Assembly (NCBI GenBank): GCA_039583345.1 | Contig: JAZDSJ010000001.1 | Coordinates: forward strand, 124,001 to 188,000 | Length of the DNA stretch: 64,000 nt | Direction of reading: 5' to 3' | Source: Tectiglobus diatomicola | GTDB lineage: Bacteria; Pseudomonadota; Alphaproteobacteria; Rhizobiales; Hyphomicrobiaceae | The notes under the pieces: model-generated | Told to the model about the DNA's origin: nothing | Seen by the model: the letters and a program-made list of their open reading frames with translations, nothing else | Databases searched by the model: none | Part shown: piece after piece, positions 27,221 through 36,834 of the stretch | Position numbering within the stretch: position 1 is the first letter of the stretch | How the letters are laid out: each line of letters starts with the position of its first letter | Translations under genes and position numbers: made by a program

Positions 27221-27829
27221 GAGTTTAATTGAGAAGATTTTTGCCTTTGTCCTATTACCCGCAGATTGATTTGTATCTGTCCACTTTTTATGGATTTTTG
27301 GCACTTTCTATTGTCACTACGCAATATTTAAACTTTTAAGATTAAATTAACAAATTAAAAGATAAATTAAAACCCTATCATAAATTTTTCTGGAAAAAAG
27401 TGGTCCTTAAATGTGGATAAAATATCGAATAACTCGTATTTCTATATGTGTAAGGTTTTACAAATAATTGCTTCACAAAAAATATAAGTAAGTCTCATGC
27501 GTAATATGTCAACTACGCTATTGGGCTAGTATAAAACTAGGCAGAGATAAGACATATCTAGATTGGCATTATGACTAATTAGAAAAGCTATAAAAATATC
27601 AAAAATTAGTTTGGGATTGAAGGATACTGATCCTTGTAAAGTTACAATAACCACAATGTGTAGTAATAAGACAAGATCAAACAAGTCCAATCTTGTGACT
27701 ACCGAGTACATGAATTAGTAGAACAGTAGTTGCGGTCTAGCCTGAAACTATTTTTTAAATTTTAATTAGATATTATAAAATCCTTTTCTATAATGGAATA
27801 ATATTTTGTTTTTTCGAGTGGTATCTAAA
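27221..27829. other. Gene-free stretch upstream of CAP gene
   Basis: About 0.6 kb, AT-rich, no supported coding frame. The CAP-domain gene promoter should be near its right end. Confidence 0.4.
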
Positions 27830-28519
27830 ATGACACCTGATTTGCCAAAAGTAGAAATCGCAATTGTTGAACAAACTAATTTATTCCGTGCAAAAAACAG
27901 TTTAGGATTAGTAAAAAGAAACTGGCAACTTGATCTCGCTGCTCGACAGTTTGCACGTTACCTTGCAAAAACAAGAAAGTTTTCACATACTGCAGACGGA
28001 AGGAAGCCTTCAGAACGAATTTCAGCCACTGGATATAAATATTGCCGTATCTCCGAAAATCTATCTTTAAGAGGTAGCGCTAACGGTTTTAATTCAGGCA
28101 ATCTCGCAGAGATTGCCGTAAATGGGTGGAAGAATTCTCCTATTCACCGTCGTAATATGATGCATCCTGGTATGACTGAAATTGGTGTAGGTGTGGCTAA
28201 AACACCTGGCACCCATAACTATCTATCAGTTCAGCTCTTTGGACGCCCAGATTCCTTCAGATACACATTTGAAATTCGTAATACTACAAAATTCAATGTA
28301 CGCTATAGTTTAGCGGGCCGAAAAAGTTATTTATTCGCGCGTACCAGAAAATTTATCACAGCATGTAATCCCAAAAAGTTACAATTCCATAGTTCTGAGA
28401 GGATTTTTGGCAGGACAGATTATCCAATATATTTAGATACGGATGGTAGAGACCGGTTTATTTTATTAATGCAAGACGGCAAATTAGTTGTATCACGGAG
28501 AAGAAGCTCTAAAAAATAG
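27830..28519 (+). CDS. CAP (SCP/PR-1, YkwD-like) domain protein
   Basis: Member of the cysteine-rich secretory/antigen-5/PR-1 superfamily, whose bacterial members are usually secreted and of unknown function. The CAP fold is seen as NLFRAKNSLGLVKRNWQLDLAARQFARYLAKT (about 16-47), FSHTADGRKPSERISATGY with the conserved His, ENLSL, and WKNSPIHRRNMMHPGMTEIGVG (about 112-133). A basic C-terminal domain of about 80 residues follows. The ATG at 27830 is favoured; an in-frame TTG at 27806 adds eight residues. Neither start gives a signal peptide, which is odd for this family. Confidence 0.8.
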   Translation: MTPDLPKVEIAIVEQTNLFRAKNSLGLVKRNWQLDLAARQFARYLAKTRKFSHTADGRKPSERISATGYKYCRISENLSLRGSANGFNSGNLAEIAVNGWKNSPIHRRNMMHPGMTEIGVGVAKTPGTHNYLSVQLFGRPDSFRYTFEIRNTTKFNVRYSLAGRKSYLFARTRKFITACNPKKLQFHSSERIFGRTDYPIYLDTDGRDRFILLMQDGKLVVSRRRSSKK

Positions 28520-29425
28520 CTATAATAGTTTAAGGCTGCATATATTTAAGAGCCATAAAAACATCCTAAATGTGCAATATAATACCCTCATAATAGGTTA
28601 TGGAAGAATTCTTCTATGCGTAAGATATATAAATTTGAATATTGTTACTTAACACTAACAGCATTTGGTTTTTAGTTGCTCAAGCAACATTTCGTTAGAA
28701 TTTCATAGCACTACATGCTTTTAAAAAAATGTAAATAACGGAAAACCTTTACTTTATTAAGTAACTTTTCTAAGAATATATAAATTCTTTTAAATTAGTT
28801 GTTAAACTAATTCATTTCTTGGTGAAGATGCAAAGTTTGATTAATTAAAAGCTATTTTGATACTCGTTTATTAAGTATTTTCCATTATTAGCAGACATTT
28901 GCCAGATACAGTTGTTAATAAAGACTTTGTTAATAGAAAGTAACTGTTACTTGAAACTAGAATAGCTAGAACCTTTCTGTAACAAAAATACGAGTATACA
29001 ACATCTACTATCTAACATATATCTTAAGACTTTCATGCTTTTGAAGTGATTATCAGAGAGATACTGAGAAATTATATAGGTAAGAATTAGAAAATTTCAA
29101 ATTAAATTCATGGATTCTTTTAAAAAATCTAAAAATACCATATCTGTAAATTACAAAGAAATCTTACTTTAAAATCAATGATAATGTTAGTAATTATCTA
29201 TTTAAGAAAAAACTTTATTAAAAATTTGATATTAAATTTATTTCTTGAATAAGAACTATATAAATAAAAGTTCTATGATTCAGAGTATTTTTGCTTAGCG
29301 AGATGTTAATATCGGAAGTTATATATAATTTTCGGTCTAACTTAGAGCTCTTTTGGATAAATATATTCTCTTTTAAATTATTAAAGCTAGTAGTAATAAA
29401 TAATTCGATATAAGGATTCAGTTAA
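28520..29425. other. Gene-free stretch
   Basis: About 0.9 kb of very AT-rich DNA between the CAP gene and the permease. I recognise no ORF, RNA or repeat; it may be the remains of lost genes. Confidence 0.45.
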
Positions 29426-31126
29426 GTGAAGGGTAGATACTTCAGAGGTAAAAAAACAGTAGCTAACCTAAGTAAGCTTTCGTTAATCACATTTTTACTC
29501 GTTATAGTCCTCATTTCGCCCATCATATCTGTAATCCTCTCAATTTTAGAAAAGGATAATGGTACCATTTCGCATATGCTACGTACTACCATGTCGGGCT
29601 ATGTGGCAAATTCAGTAATACTTGTTTTTGGCGTTGGAATCGGGGTGCTCGCCATAGGTAGTGTGACCGCTTGGCTCGTTGTTATGTGTGATTTTCCTGG
29701 CAGACGTTTTTTTGAATGGGCACTGGTAGTTCCACTAGCTATGCCTGCATATATAATTGCATATGCATATACAGATTTTCTGTCTCATTCAGGTGCAGTC
29801 CAAAGTGCACTGCGTAGTCTTACCGGTTGGGGATCATTAGACTATTGGTTCCCTAATGTACGATCAGTAGGCGGCGCTATAACTATGTTTATTTTGGTTC
29901 TTTACCCCTACGTGTATCTACTCGCACGCACAGCTTTTCTTAGACAATCCGCAGATTACATTGCTGTGAGCCGTACACTGGGACGGAGCGCGTTTGGAGT
30001 TTTTTGGAGTGTTGGGCTTCCCTTAGCCAGACCTGCAATTGCTGGCGGTGTCGCACTAGCGCTCATGGAAACGCTTGCAGATTATGGAACTGTAGCTCAT
30101 TTCGGGGTTCAAACTTTTACTACTGGAATATATAAGGCTTGGTATTCCATGGATGACCTTATTGCTGCAGGCCAGTTGGCGACTATGTTGCTCACGTTTG
30201 TTTTTGTTGTAGCAATCTTTGAGCGTCAAGAACGTAATCGTTTTAGGTTCGATCATGGAAACACGTTGCGTGGGTTGCCTCGATACGTCTTATATGGATA
30301 TAAGGCATGGATAGCATTCATAATCTGTCTTATCCCCGTATTGCTAGGATTTCTTATTCCAATTACCACCTTGATTAATCTCAATATTGTTGATGGTCAT
30401 AATATTTTTTCAGCGAACTATATTTCTTTGATTATTAATTCCTTTAGCTTAAGTGCGGCAACTGCCATTTTTGCTACAGCGCTTGCTCTTCTAATCATGT
30501 ACTCTTCGAGACTATCTCCGAGCTGGCTTAGTGAGGTCTCAGTAAAGCTTTCTCACTTAGGATATGCTGTTCCTGGTTCTGTTATAGCTATTGGTATAAT
30601 GTTGGTAGTGGCAGGAGCAGATTATTTAGTTGATCTAGTATCCTTCAAAATTCTGGGTATAACAACGGGAACATTATTAACAGGGTCGGTTGTCGCTCTT
30701 ATAATGGCTTATACAACACGTTTTATTGCAGTTTCACTAAACTCAATAGAAACTAGTCTGTCTCAAATCCCACAATCTATGGACAACGTGGCACGTACGC
30801 TTGGGTCAGGAAAGCTTACCATGCTGAGGCGTGTACATTTACCACTAATTCGTAGCGGTTTGCTTACGGCTGCATTAATGGTTTTTGTAGACGTTATGAA
30901 GGAGTTGCCTGCAACATTGCTATTAAGGCCTTTTAATTTCGATACACTTGCAACACAAGCTTATAGACTTGCTTCAGATGAGCGTTTAGCTCAAGCATCT
31001 ACACCATCATTGGTACTTGTCGGATTTGGTTTAATTCCAGTAATTTTATTAAGCCGTAAAATTATGGCAACAAGAATAGGTGATGATAAAGATCAGACAA
31101 AGCGAGTCATACCCTCTAAAGAATAG
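29426..31126 (+). CDS. Fe3+ ABC transporter permease, FbpB-type fusion
   Basis: Inner-membrane permease with two fused transport domains, the layout of FbpB/AfuB ferric iron importers. The 566 residues include about twelve hydrophobic segments and two EAA-type coupling loops: SRTLGRSAFGVFWSVGLPLARPAIAGG (about 184-210) and ARTLGSGKLTMLRRVHLPLIRSG (about 457-479). SMDDLIAAGQLATML is also typical. The start is GTG with AAGGA upstream. The binding protein (FbpA) and ATPase (FbpC) that normally adjoin are missing on both sides. Iron is the likely substrate by family; sulfate/thiosulfate or phosphonate permeases are less similar. Confidence 0.85.
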   Translation: MKGRYFRGKKTVANLSKLSLITFLLVIVLISPIISVILSILEKDNGTISHMLRTTMSGYVANSVILVFGVGIGVLAIGSVTAWLVVMCDFPGRRFFEWALVVPLAMPAYIIAYAYTDFLSHSGAVQSALRSLTGWGSLDYWFPNVRSVGGAITMFILVLYPYVYLLARTAFLRQSADYIAVSRTLGRSAFGVFWSVGLPLARPAIAGGVALALMETLADYGTVAHFGVQTFTTGIYKAWYSMDDLIAAGQLATMLLTFVFVVAIFERQERNRFRFDHGNTLRGLPRYVLYGYKAWIAFIICLIPVLLGFLIPITTLINLNIVDGHNIFSANYISLIINSFSLSAATAIFATALALLIMYSSRLSPSWLSEVSVKLSHLGYAVPGSVIAIGIMLVVAGADYLVDLVSFKILGITTGTLLTGSVVALIMAYTTRFIAVSLNSIETSLSQIPQSMDNVARTLGSGKLTMLRRVHLPLIRSGLLTAALMVFVDVMKELPATLLLRPFNFDTLATQAYRLASDERLAQASTPSLVLVGFGLIPVILLSRKIMATRIGDDKDQTKRVIPSKE

Positions 31127-31544
31127 AGGCGAGTATCAACTATGCTGATTACAGGCCTTAATTAAATATTTGAAATATTCTGTATTTCAAACTAAGAAAA
31201 TCGTATTGTAAAAATTTTTATGGTAAATTAATTGTTAATCCAATTTAAAACGTTGATTAAAACTTAATTTCGTAGTTCTAAATAAAACAGAATGAAACTA
31301 TACAATAGCGATTATTAGTTTTTCATGTATAAGCTTTAAATGTATATGATATCAGCGCTACTTAAGGCGAAGTAGATTTCATCATGTATCTATAGTTTCT
31401 GTCTTCAACTTTAGTACTGAAAATATGATCTTCAAAATTATTTTCATTTATTGAATTTTCTTTGACTCTTTTTTATGACAATTTATACTGTTATTTTTGT
31501 AATTTATCCTTTTAATTTAATTTTAGTGGTAGTTTTAGTATAGG
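31127..31544. other. Gene-free stretch
   Basis: About 0.4 kb between the permease and the helicase gene, both rightward; no supported feature. Confidence 0.45.
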
Positions 31545-32846
31545 ATGTTAAGTTGGCCATATGGTATCAACCCAACTAAAGAATATCAAACCGTAGTAAA
31601 TTTTATTAGTAATAATACTGATGGTCACCTTTTTATAACGGGACGTCCAGGCACCGGAAAATCAACACTTCTACGCATCATTAAAAAGTTTCTTGGTAAC
31701 AGGGCCGTTGTCCTTGCCCCAACTGGATTATCGGCTGTAAACATTGGTGGCCAAACAATTCACTCATTTTTTTGCCTTCCACCTCGTCTTATCTTGGCTG
31801 ACGACATACGTCTATGCCACAGTAGTCGTCTAATGCAAAAAATTGATTACATCATAATTGATGAAGTGTCTATGGTGCGGTCTGATATTATGTGGGCGAT
31901 AGATCAATGTCTTAGAATTAACAGAAAATGTTTTACTAAGGCTTTTGGAGGTGTACGCTTAATTTTATTTGGAGATTTGTATCAACTACCACCTGTTGTT
32001 CGAAGTGAAGAATTTAAGTTTCTAGAGGAACAATATGGGGGACCGTATTTTTTTTATATTCCTGGATTGACTGAAGGGGTAGGTACTCAGTACATAGAGC
32101 TTTCTCAAGTGTTTCGCCAAACGGACGAATTACTTATAGCTATTCTTAATTCCATTCGTCATGGCAAAATAAATAGTAAGTACCTAGATATTCTTAACGC
32201 TCGCGTACAGCCTATTAGGCGATTGTCTGAATCTAAATCCTACGTAATTCTTACTTCAACTCACGCTGCAGCAAATCGTATTAATAATGCCTACCTTAAT
32301 GCGCTACCTGGATCGTTAAATGTTTTTAACGCAAGCATTTCTGGGGATTTTAGTTCCAATACTTTTCCTACAGAACCCAAATTAAGCTTGAAAGTTGGTG
32401 CAAAAGTCATGCTGTTACGAAACGATCCAGATCAACGTTGGGTCAATGGTAGTATTGCAGAAATAGTACGATTAGAATCATACCGTGTATGGGTTCGTAT
32501 TTCTGGTCAAGATCACGAAATTGATAAAGTTTCATGGGAAAATCGTCGATATGTTCTGGACAAGAATCAAGAAAAAATGGTTGAAAAAATTACAGGTAGG
32601 TTCAAGCAGTTTCCTCTTCGCTTAGCTTGGGCGTTGACTATTCATAAAAGTCAAGGCTTGACGCTTGATCAGGCGTATATTGATTTTGGGCGAAAAACTT
32701 TTGTACATGGTCAGGCTTATGTTGCTCTATCTAGATGTCGCTCTCTTGAAAGTATTGTTCTTGCCCGTCCTTTAGAGCCAAAAGACATTTTATTAGATAC
32801 GCGTGCGTCTGATTATACGAGGCTATTTCATCTCTTCAGAGGTTAA
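31545..32846 (+). CDS. Pif1-like SF1B DNA helicase
   Basis: 5'-3' DNA helicase of the Pif1/RecD2 superfamily, enzymes that unwind G-quadruplexes and stalled forks. The motifs are in order: I GRPGTGKST (about 33-41), Ia LAPTGLSAVNIGGQTIHSFF (about 58-77), II IIIDEVSMV (about 103-111), III LFGDLYQLPPV (about 143-153), IV VFRQTDE, V LAWALTIHKSQGLTLD (about 362-377), and VI AYVALSRCRSLESI (about 392-405). At 433 residues it lacks extra N-terminal domains. This compact form occurs scattered in bacteria and phages. It is monocistronic. Confidence 0.88.
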   Translation: MLSWPYGINPTKEYQTVVNFISNNTDGHLFITGRPGTGKSTLLRIIKKFLGNRAVVLAPTGLSAVNIGGQTIHSFFCLPPRLILADDIRLCHSSRLMQKIDYIIIDEVSMVRSDIMWAIDQCLRINRKCFTKAFGGVRLILFGDLYQLPPVVRSEEFKFLEEQYGGPYFFYIPGLTEGVGTQYIELSQVFRQTDELLIAILNSIRHGKINSKYLDILNARVQPIRRLSESKSYVILTSTHAAANRINNAYLNALPGSLNVFNASISGDFSSNTFPTEPKLSLKVGAKVMLLRNDPDQRWVNGSIAEIVRLESYRVWVRISGQDHEIDKVSWENRRYVLDKNQEKMVEKITGRFKQFPLRLAWALTIHKSQGLTLDQAYIDFGRKTFVHGQAYVALSRCRSLESIVLARPLEPKDILLDTRASDYTRLFHLFRG

Positions 32847-33110
32847 GTTCAGAATTTAAAACATGATATTATGAATCATTATTAAGTATTTTGAAAATTA
32901 TAGAGCCTTTTAGAAATGTTTAGTGTACTATAAATAAAGGACAAGAACTAACCTTTAATATAGTATACTGTATTTTAGGTGTCTATTAGATCAAGGTATT
33001 ATGTTATAATATTCAAATGTAATAGTTTTACGAGATAATTTCTGTTTAACGGGACATAAAATTATATTACTAAAAAATGGTACCTAGCTTAAAATTCGGA
33101 GTAGAAAATC

Positions 33111-33638
33111 GTGGTAATTGATGCCATTAGCCCAGGACAAAACCCGCCCGATGACATTAATGTGATCGTAGAAGTCCCTATCGGTGGAGATCCTATCAAA
33201 TACGAGCTTGATAAATTGTCAGGTACTCTGTTTGTCGATCGCTTTTTATACACACCGATGAGATATCCTGGTAATTACGGTTTCGTGCCACATACACTTT
33301 CTGACGATGGTGATCCAATCGATGTGCTTATATGCAATATGCATGCGATTTTACCCGGAGCTGTAATCTCATGTAGACCTATTGGTGTCTTGCTTATGGA
33401 AGATGATGGTGGTGAGGATGAAAAAATTATTGCTGTTCCTACAAACCGTATTACTAGCCATTATGACATGATTAAGAATTATACAGACCTACCTGAAACC
33501 ATAACTCAGAAGGTTGAATATTTTTTCGAACACTACAAAGATCTCGAACCAAATAAATGGGTTAAAATAAAGGGTTGGGCTGATTTCGGCATAGCTCGAG
33601 AAAAAATTATAGAAGCACTCAATCGTAAAAGGATATAA
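33111..33638 (+). CDS. ppa: Inorganic pyrophosphatase
   Basis: Hydrolyses pyrophosphate to drive nucleotide and protein synthesis; soluble family I enzyme, 175 residues. Visible are VIVEVPIGGDPIKYELDK (about 19-36), the YTPMRYPGNYGFVPHTLSDDGDPIDVLI active-site block (about 45-77) with catalytic and metal-binding aspartates, and the C-terminal KGWADFGIAREKI. The start is GTG at 33111 with GGAG upstream; the N-terminus VIDAISPGQNPPDDINVIVEV matches the family. dapB follows on the same strand after 125 bases. Confidence 0.95.
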   Translation: MVIDAISPGQNPPDDINVIVEVPIGGDPIKYELDKLSGTLFVDRFLYTPMRYPGNYGFVPHTLSDDGDPIDVLICNMHAILPGAVISCRPIGVLLMEDDGGEDEKIIAVPTNRITSHYDMIKNYTDLPETITQKVEYFFEHYKDLEPNKWVKIKGWADFGIAREKIIEALNRKRI

Positions 33639-33763
33639 AATAGATAATGTTGAACGGATTAATCGGCTAATGCCACTTATAGCTTCAGAAAGCAGGTATA
33701 TTTACATCTAATAAATATACTTTCCGTATACAAATAGCATAAATTCGTAGTCGGAAATAAACT

Positions 33764-34573
33764 ATGAGAAAAGTTAAAATTGGCGTAATGGGTGTCGCAG
33801 GGCGCATGGGATGCGAATTGGTACGCTCTGTTTTGAAAACAGAAAATTGTACGTTTTCAGGAGGTACTGAAAAGGAAGGTTCCTCATATATAGGACATGA
33901 CGTTGGTGTACTTTCTGGCCTCGATCCGATTGGTGTTTTTGTTACATCAGATGCATCTAGTTTAATTTCTAAGGTCGATGCCATATTGGATTTCACAACG
34001 CCAGCTTCTTCTGTTACATTTGCAGGCTTAGCAGCCAACCAACGCATTGTGCATGTAATAGGAACGACAGGTTTTTGTCAGGAAGATGAAGCTGCTATTG
34101 CATCCGCCGCAAAACATGCGACAATAATTAAGTCTAGTAACATGAGCCTTGGTGTTAATTTAGTAGCAGAACTTACTCGAAAAGTAGCAGCAATTCTAAG
34201 CGAAGATTTTGATATTGAAATTCTCGAGATGCACCACCGACAAAAAATTGATTCTCCATCGGGAACAGCACTTATGTTAGGTAAGGCTGCAGCAGATGGA
34301 AGAAATATATCTTTTGAAAATCATAAAGTGTGCTGTCGAGACGGTGAAATAGGCAAACGGAATCAAGGTGATATTGGTTTTGCTGTGTTACGTGGAGGCA
34401 GTGTTATTGGCGAGCACTCTGCCATTTTTGCGGGGGACGATGAGATAATTGAAGTTACACACAAGGCTATTGATCGTAAAATCTTCTCACAAGGTGCCGT
34501 TAAAGCTGCGATCTGGGCTATAGGAAAGGGACCAGGACTCTTTAATATGGCTGATGTTTTAGGTTTTTCTTGA
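33764..34573 (+). CDS. dapB: 4-hydroxy-tetrahydrodipicolinate reductase
   Basis: Second committed step of lysine/diaminopimelate synthesis, NAD(P)H-dependent. The 269 residues start with the nucleotide-binding GVMGVAGRMGCELV (about 7-20). DFTTPASSV and GTTGF follow, then the catalytic signature EMHHRQKIDSPSGTAL (about 157-172) with its His and Lys. Diaminopimelate is needed for peptidoglycan, consistent with the intact mrcA. It converges on proC. Confidence 0.95.
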   Translation: MRKVKIGVMGVAGRMGCELVRSVLKTENCTFSGGTEKEGSSYIGHDVGVLSGLDPIGVFVTSDASSLISKVDAILDFTTPASSVTFAGLAANQRIVHVIGTTGFCQEDEAAIASAAKHATIIKSSNMSLGVNLVAELTRKVAAILSEDFDIEILEMHHRQKIDSPSGTALMLGKAAADGRNISFENHKVCCRDGEIGKRNQGDIGFAVLRGGSVIGEHSAIFAGDDEIIEVTHKAIDRKIFSQGAVKAAIWAIGKGPGLFNMADVLGFS

Positions 34574-34692
34574 TTTACTAAATGAAAGGCAACCTAGCAA
34601 GCAATTCTTTACCAAGACTTAAATTTATTATTTTTTAAAATACGCTATGCTGTAGAGTTTTCAGTAATAATTTTATAAGAGGGAAAAAACCG

Positions 34693-34717
34693 CACTAAAA
34701 AATTAGTGATTTTGTTT
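34693..34717. terminator. Weak hairpin between dapB and proC
   Basis: CACTAA (34693-34698) pairs with TTAGTG (34703-34708) over a four-A loop and is followed by ATTTTGTTT. It lies between converging genes and could end either transcript, but the stem is short and AT-rich. Confidence 0.35.
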
Positions 34718-34832
34718 ATTCCTGTATTTCAAAATTTAATCACATCTATTAAGAATGACCTTGAAAAGAACAGTGTGTAATTTTCTTAACCCGCCACCTT
34801 CATGATTCATATTTTTTCTCCGAAAGTATAAT

Positions 34833-35657
34833 TTACTTCGATAACTCCAGGCTACGTTTAAAAGCCTCTGAAACTGCTTTTTCAATTAAATTTCTGAGTT
34901 CGTTTTTTGCCATTAATACATTTAATGCTGCTTGCGTTGTGCCTCCAGCTGAAGTTACGTTTTCGCGTAGAATTAGTGGCGAGGTTTTAGACATTCGTAT
35001 CAGGTCTCCAGCACCTGACACTGTTGCATTGGCAAGTCTCTCTGATAGCTCCTTAGAAAGTCCAAATCTCATGCCAGCCTGGGCTAAACATTCAGCAAGA
35101 AGAAAAACATAGGCAGGACCAGAGCCAGATATGGCTGTTACTGCATCCATTAGCGTTTCATCATCGATCCATACAATCTTGCCAGTTGGTGAAAGAAGCC
35201 GATTACACACTAATTTTTGTTTCTCATTGGTATTACTATTAGATATACAAACCGTTATACCGCTTCCGATCGAGGCCGGAGTATTAGGAATTGAGCGAAC
35301 TACTGCAGTGTGTTTAGGCAAGTATTTCTCAAAGCTTTCCATTGTGCGTCCGGCAGCGACTGAAATCACTAAAGTGTCAGAATTAGCTATCTTAGCGAGT
35401 GGTGGAAACACAGCATCCATGATCTGTGGTTTAACCGCCATAAAGATGACAGATGGTATTTCTGACACTTTATTAAGCGATGTAATAACTGGGATATCAT
35501 TTTGTTCGATAAGTTCTAAAGCCATCGGAGACGGAGAAGGATCTTGTATAATCAATTGTGACTTAGGAAATCCTTCTCTAAGCCAGCCAGCCAACATGAT
35601 GCTTCCTATTTTTCCAGCTCCCGCTAATATTAAAGGTCTGCTGACCAAATTTTGCAT
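34833..35657 (-). CDS. proC: Pyrroline-5-carboxylate reductase
   Basis: Last step of proline synthesis. The 274 residues open with the dinucleotide-binding LILAGAGKIGSIMLAGWLREG (about 9-29). FMAVKPQ and VVRSIPNTPASIGSG (about 115-129) follow, with the C-terminal family signature DAVTAISGSGPAYVFLLAECL (about 165-185) and GLSKELSERLA...TSAGGTTQAAL. AAAGGGCG lies eight bases before the ATG. The ybjN gene lies 95 bases upstream on the same strand, the standard alphaproteobacterial pairing. Confidence 0.95.
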   Translation of the reverse strand: MQNLVSRPLILAGAGKIGSIMLAGWLREGFPKSQLIIQDPSPSPMALELIEQNDIPVITSLNKVSEIPSVIFMAVKPQIMDAVFPPLAKIANSDTLVISVAAGRTMESFEKYLPKHTAVVRSIPNTPASIGSGITVCISNSNTNEKQKLVCNRLLSPTGKIVWIDDETLMDAVTAISGSGPAYVFLLAECLAQAGMRFGLSKELSERLANATVSGAGDLIRMSKTSPLILRENVTSAGGTTQAALNVLMAKNELRNLIEKAVSEAFKRSLELSK

Positions 35658-35752
35658 AGAGTAAACGCCCTTTAGTTAATTATCTTAATAGTGGCCAAAA
35701 ATTAATTCTTTAAATGATTTTAAAATTTAGTGTTCAGTTGTAGCTATCATAG

Positions 35753-36253
35753 CTAAGCACATCCCTCAGTTTCAAATATAGCTGTAGCTAGGGCATCGCG
35801 GCTATTTTTACCTGCCCAAACTACAAATTGAAATGCCTGATAATAACGTTCTCCAGCTTCAAGTGCAGCCTTCAGTAATGCATCGCATTGAGCTCGTGTT
35901 GCTACTGTATCATTCAGCAGCAAGCCATGGCGAAACATCATAAGACCTTCATGTTGCCAGTAATCAAAGTGTCCAATCCATAGTTGTTCGTTAATTATAG
36001 CTATGAGACGGAATATTTCATTTAGACGGGTGTTTGGAACTTTTAGTTCAAATGCACAAGCTACATGCAAAGTTTCTTTATCGTCGCGCCAATTTAGGGA
36101 AATATTGTAGTCTGACCATATCCCTCTCACGACCATAGTAAGCTCATCTTCGCACTCGCGGTCATATCCCCAATCCTGATCGTGGGCAGTCTCCTCGAGC
36201 AGATCTATAGGATTTATCTCCCGCTCGTTGCCGGATTTTATTGCTTCAGCCAT
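35753..36253 (-). CDS. ybjN: YbjN domain-containing protein
   Basis: Alphaproteobacterial YbjN-family protein with a tetratricopeptide-chaperone-like alpha/beta fold; proposed roles in sensing or chaperoning are not settled. Recognisable stretches are NPIDLLEETAHDQDWGYDRECEDELTMVVRG (about 14-44), LHVACAFELKVP, INEQLWIGHFDYWQHEGLMMFRHGLLL (about 85-111) and CDALLKAALEAGERYYQAFQFVVW. The ATG at 36253 has AGAGG six bases upstream and is preferred over one 23 codons further upstream. It precedes proC on the same strand. Confidence 0.85.
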   Translation of the reverse strand: MAEAIKSGNEREINPIDLLEETAHDQDWGYDRECEDELTMVVRGIWSDYNISLNWRDDKETLHVACAFELKVPNTRLNEIFRLIAIINEQLWIGHFDYWQHEGLMMFRHGLLLNDTVATRAQCDALLKAALEAGERYYQAFQFVVWAGKNSRDALATAIFETEGCA

Positions 36254-36834
36254 AGGTATCCTCTGCTTATTAATTACGTAGTAGCGATTAAATATACCGC
36301 TCTCAGAAGACTTCATACGCAAAAACTATAAATAGCAAAAAGGCTATTCGTATGCCGACAAGCTTTTTTTAAGAAGCCAAATCGCAAATACATACAAAAT
36401 CGAACTACGAATTTCTTCATCGTCAAAGTAAGAGTAATTATCAGAATTTATCTGATACATACCTGTACTTGACAATGCTGCAATAAGTCAGCCGTTATAT
36501 ACGTATATAAGGCTGTATGTTATGCTCAGTAAGCAATAAAGAACTCAGTTAGATGATCATAACAGTTTTTAAAAGTGACTAGGGATTACAAACTTAATTA
36601 CAGTTACTATACTATTGTCACATGAGTTTTTTGATAAAGCCAAATATTCATCGTTTCAGAATGTATACTTAGGTGTAGACTGCGTATCATATAGTTGATG
36701 ATACATCTTTTAGGCAGCATAACATGATTTATACCCATTCACTCTAGTAATGCTGCAAATTATATGGAACATCCTTCTAGGATTACTAGTAGACATAAAC
36801 TTCAAATGATACTTAGATTATAAAAATGAACTTT
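36254..36834. other. Gene-free stretch with a large palindrome
   Basis: About 0.6 kb between apt and ybjN, both leftward. It holds the palindrome at 36490-36514 and should contain the ybjN promoter. Confidence 0.5.
36490..36514. repeat. Near-perfect 25-bp palindrome
   Basis: A perfect 16-base palindrome TTATATACGTATATAA (36495-36510) is extended by AGCC on the left and GGCT on the right, with one unpaired G at 36494. No T-run follows on either strand. A dimeric-regulator operator or a cruciform is more likely than a terminator. Confidence 0.55.

Noticed and set aside
27006..27304. Overlapping ORFs of 87 (plus) and 89 (minus) codons
   Set aside because: Neither has a ribosome site or family-like sequence; the protein-like signal here is in a third frame, reported as a candidate pseudogene.
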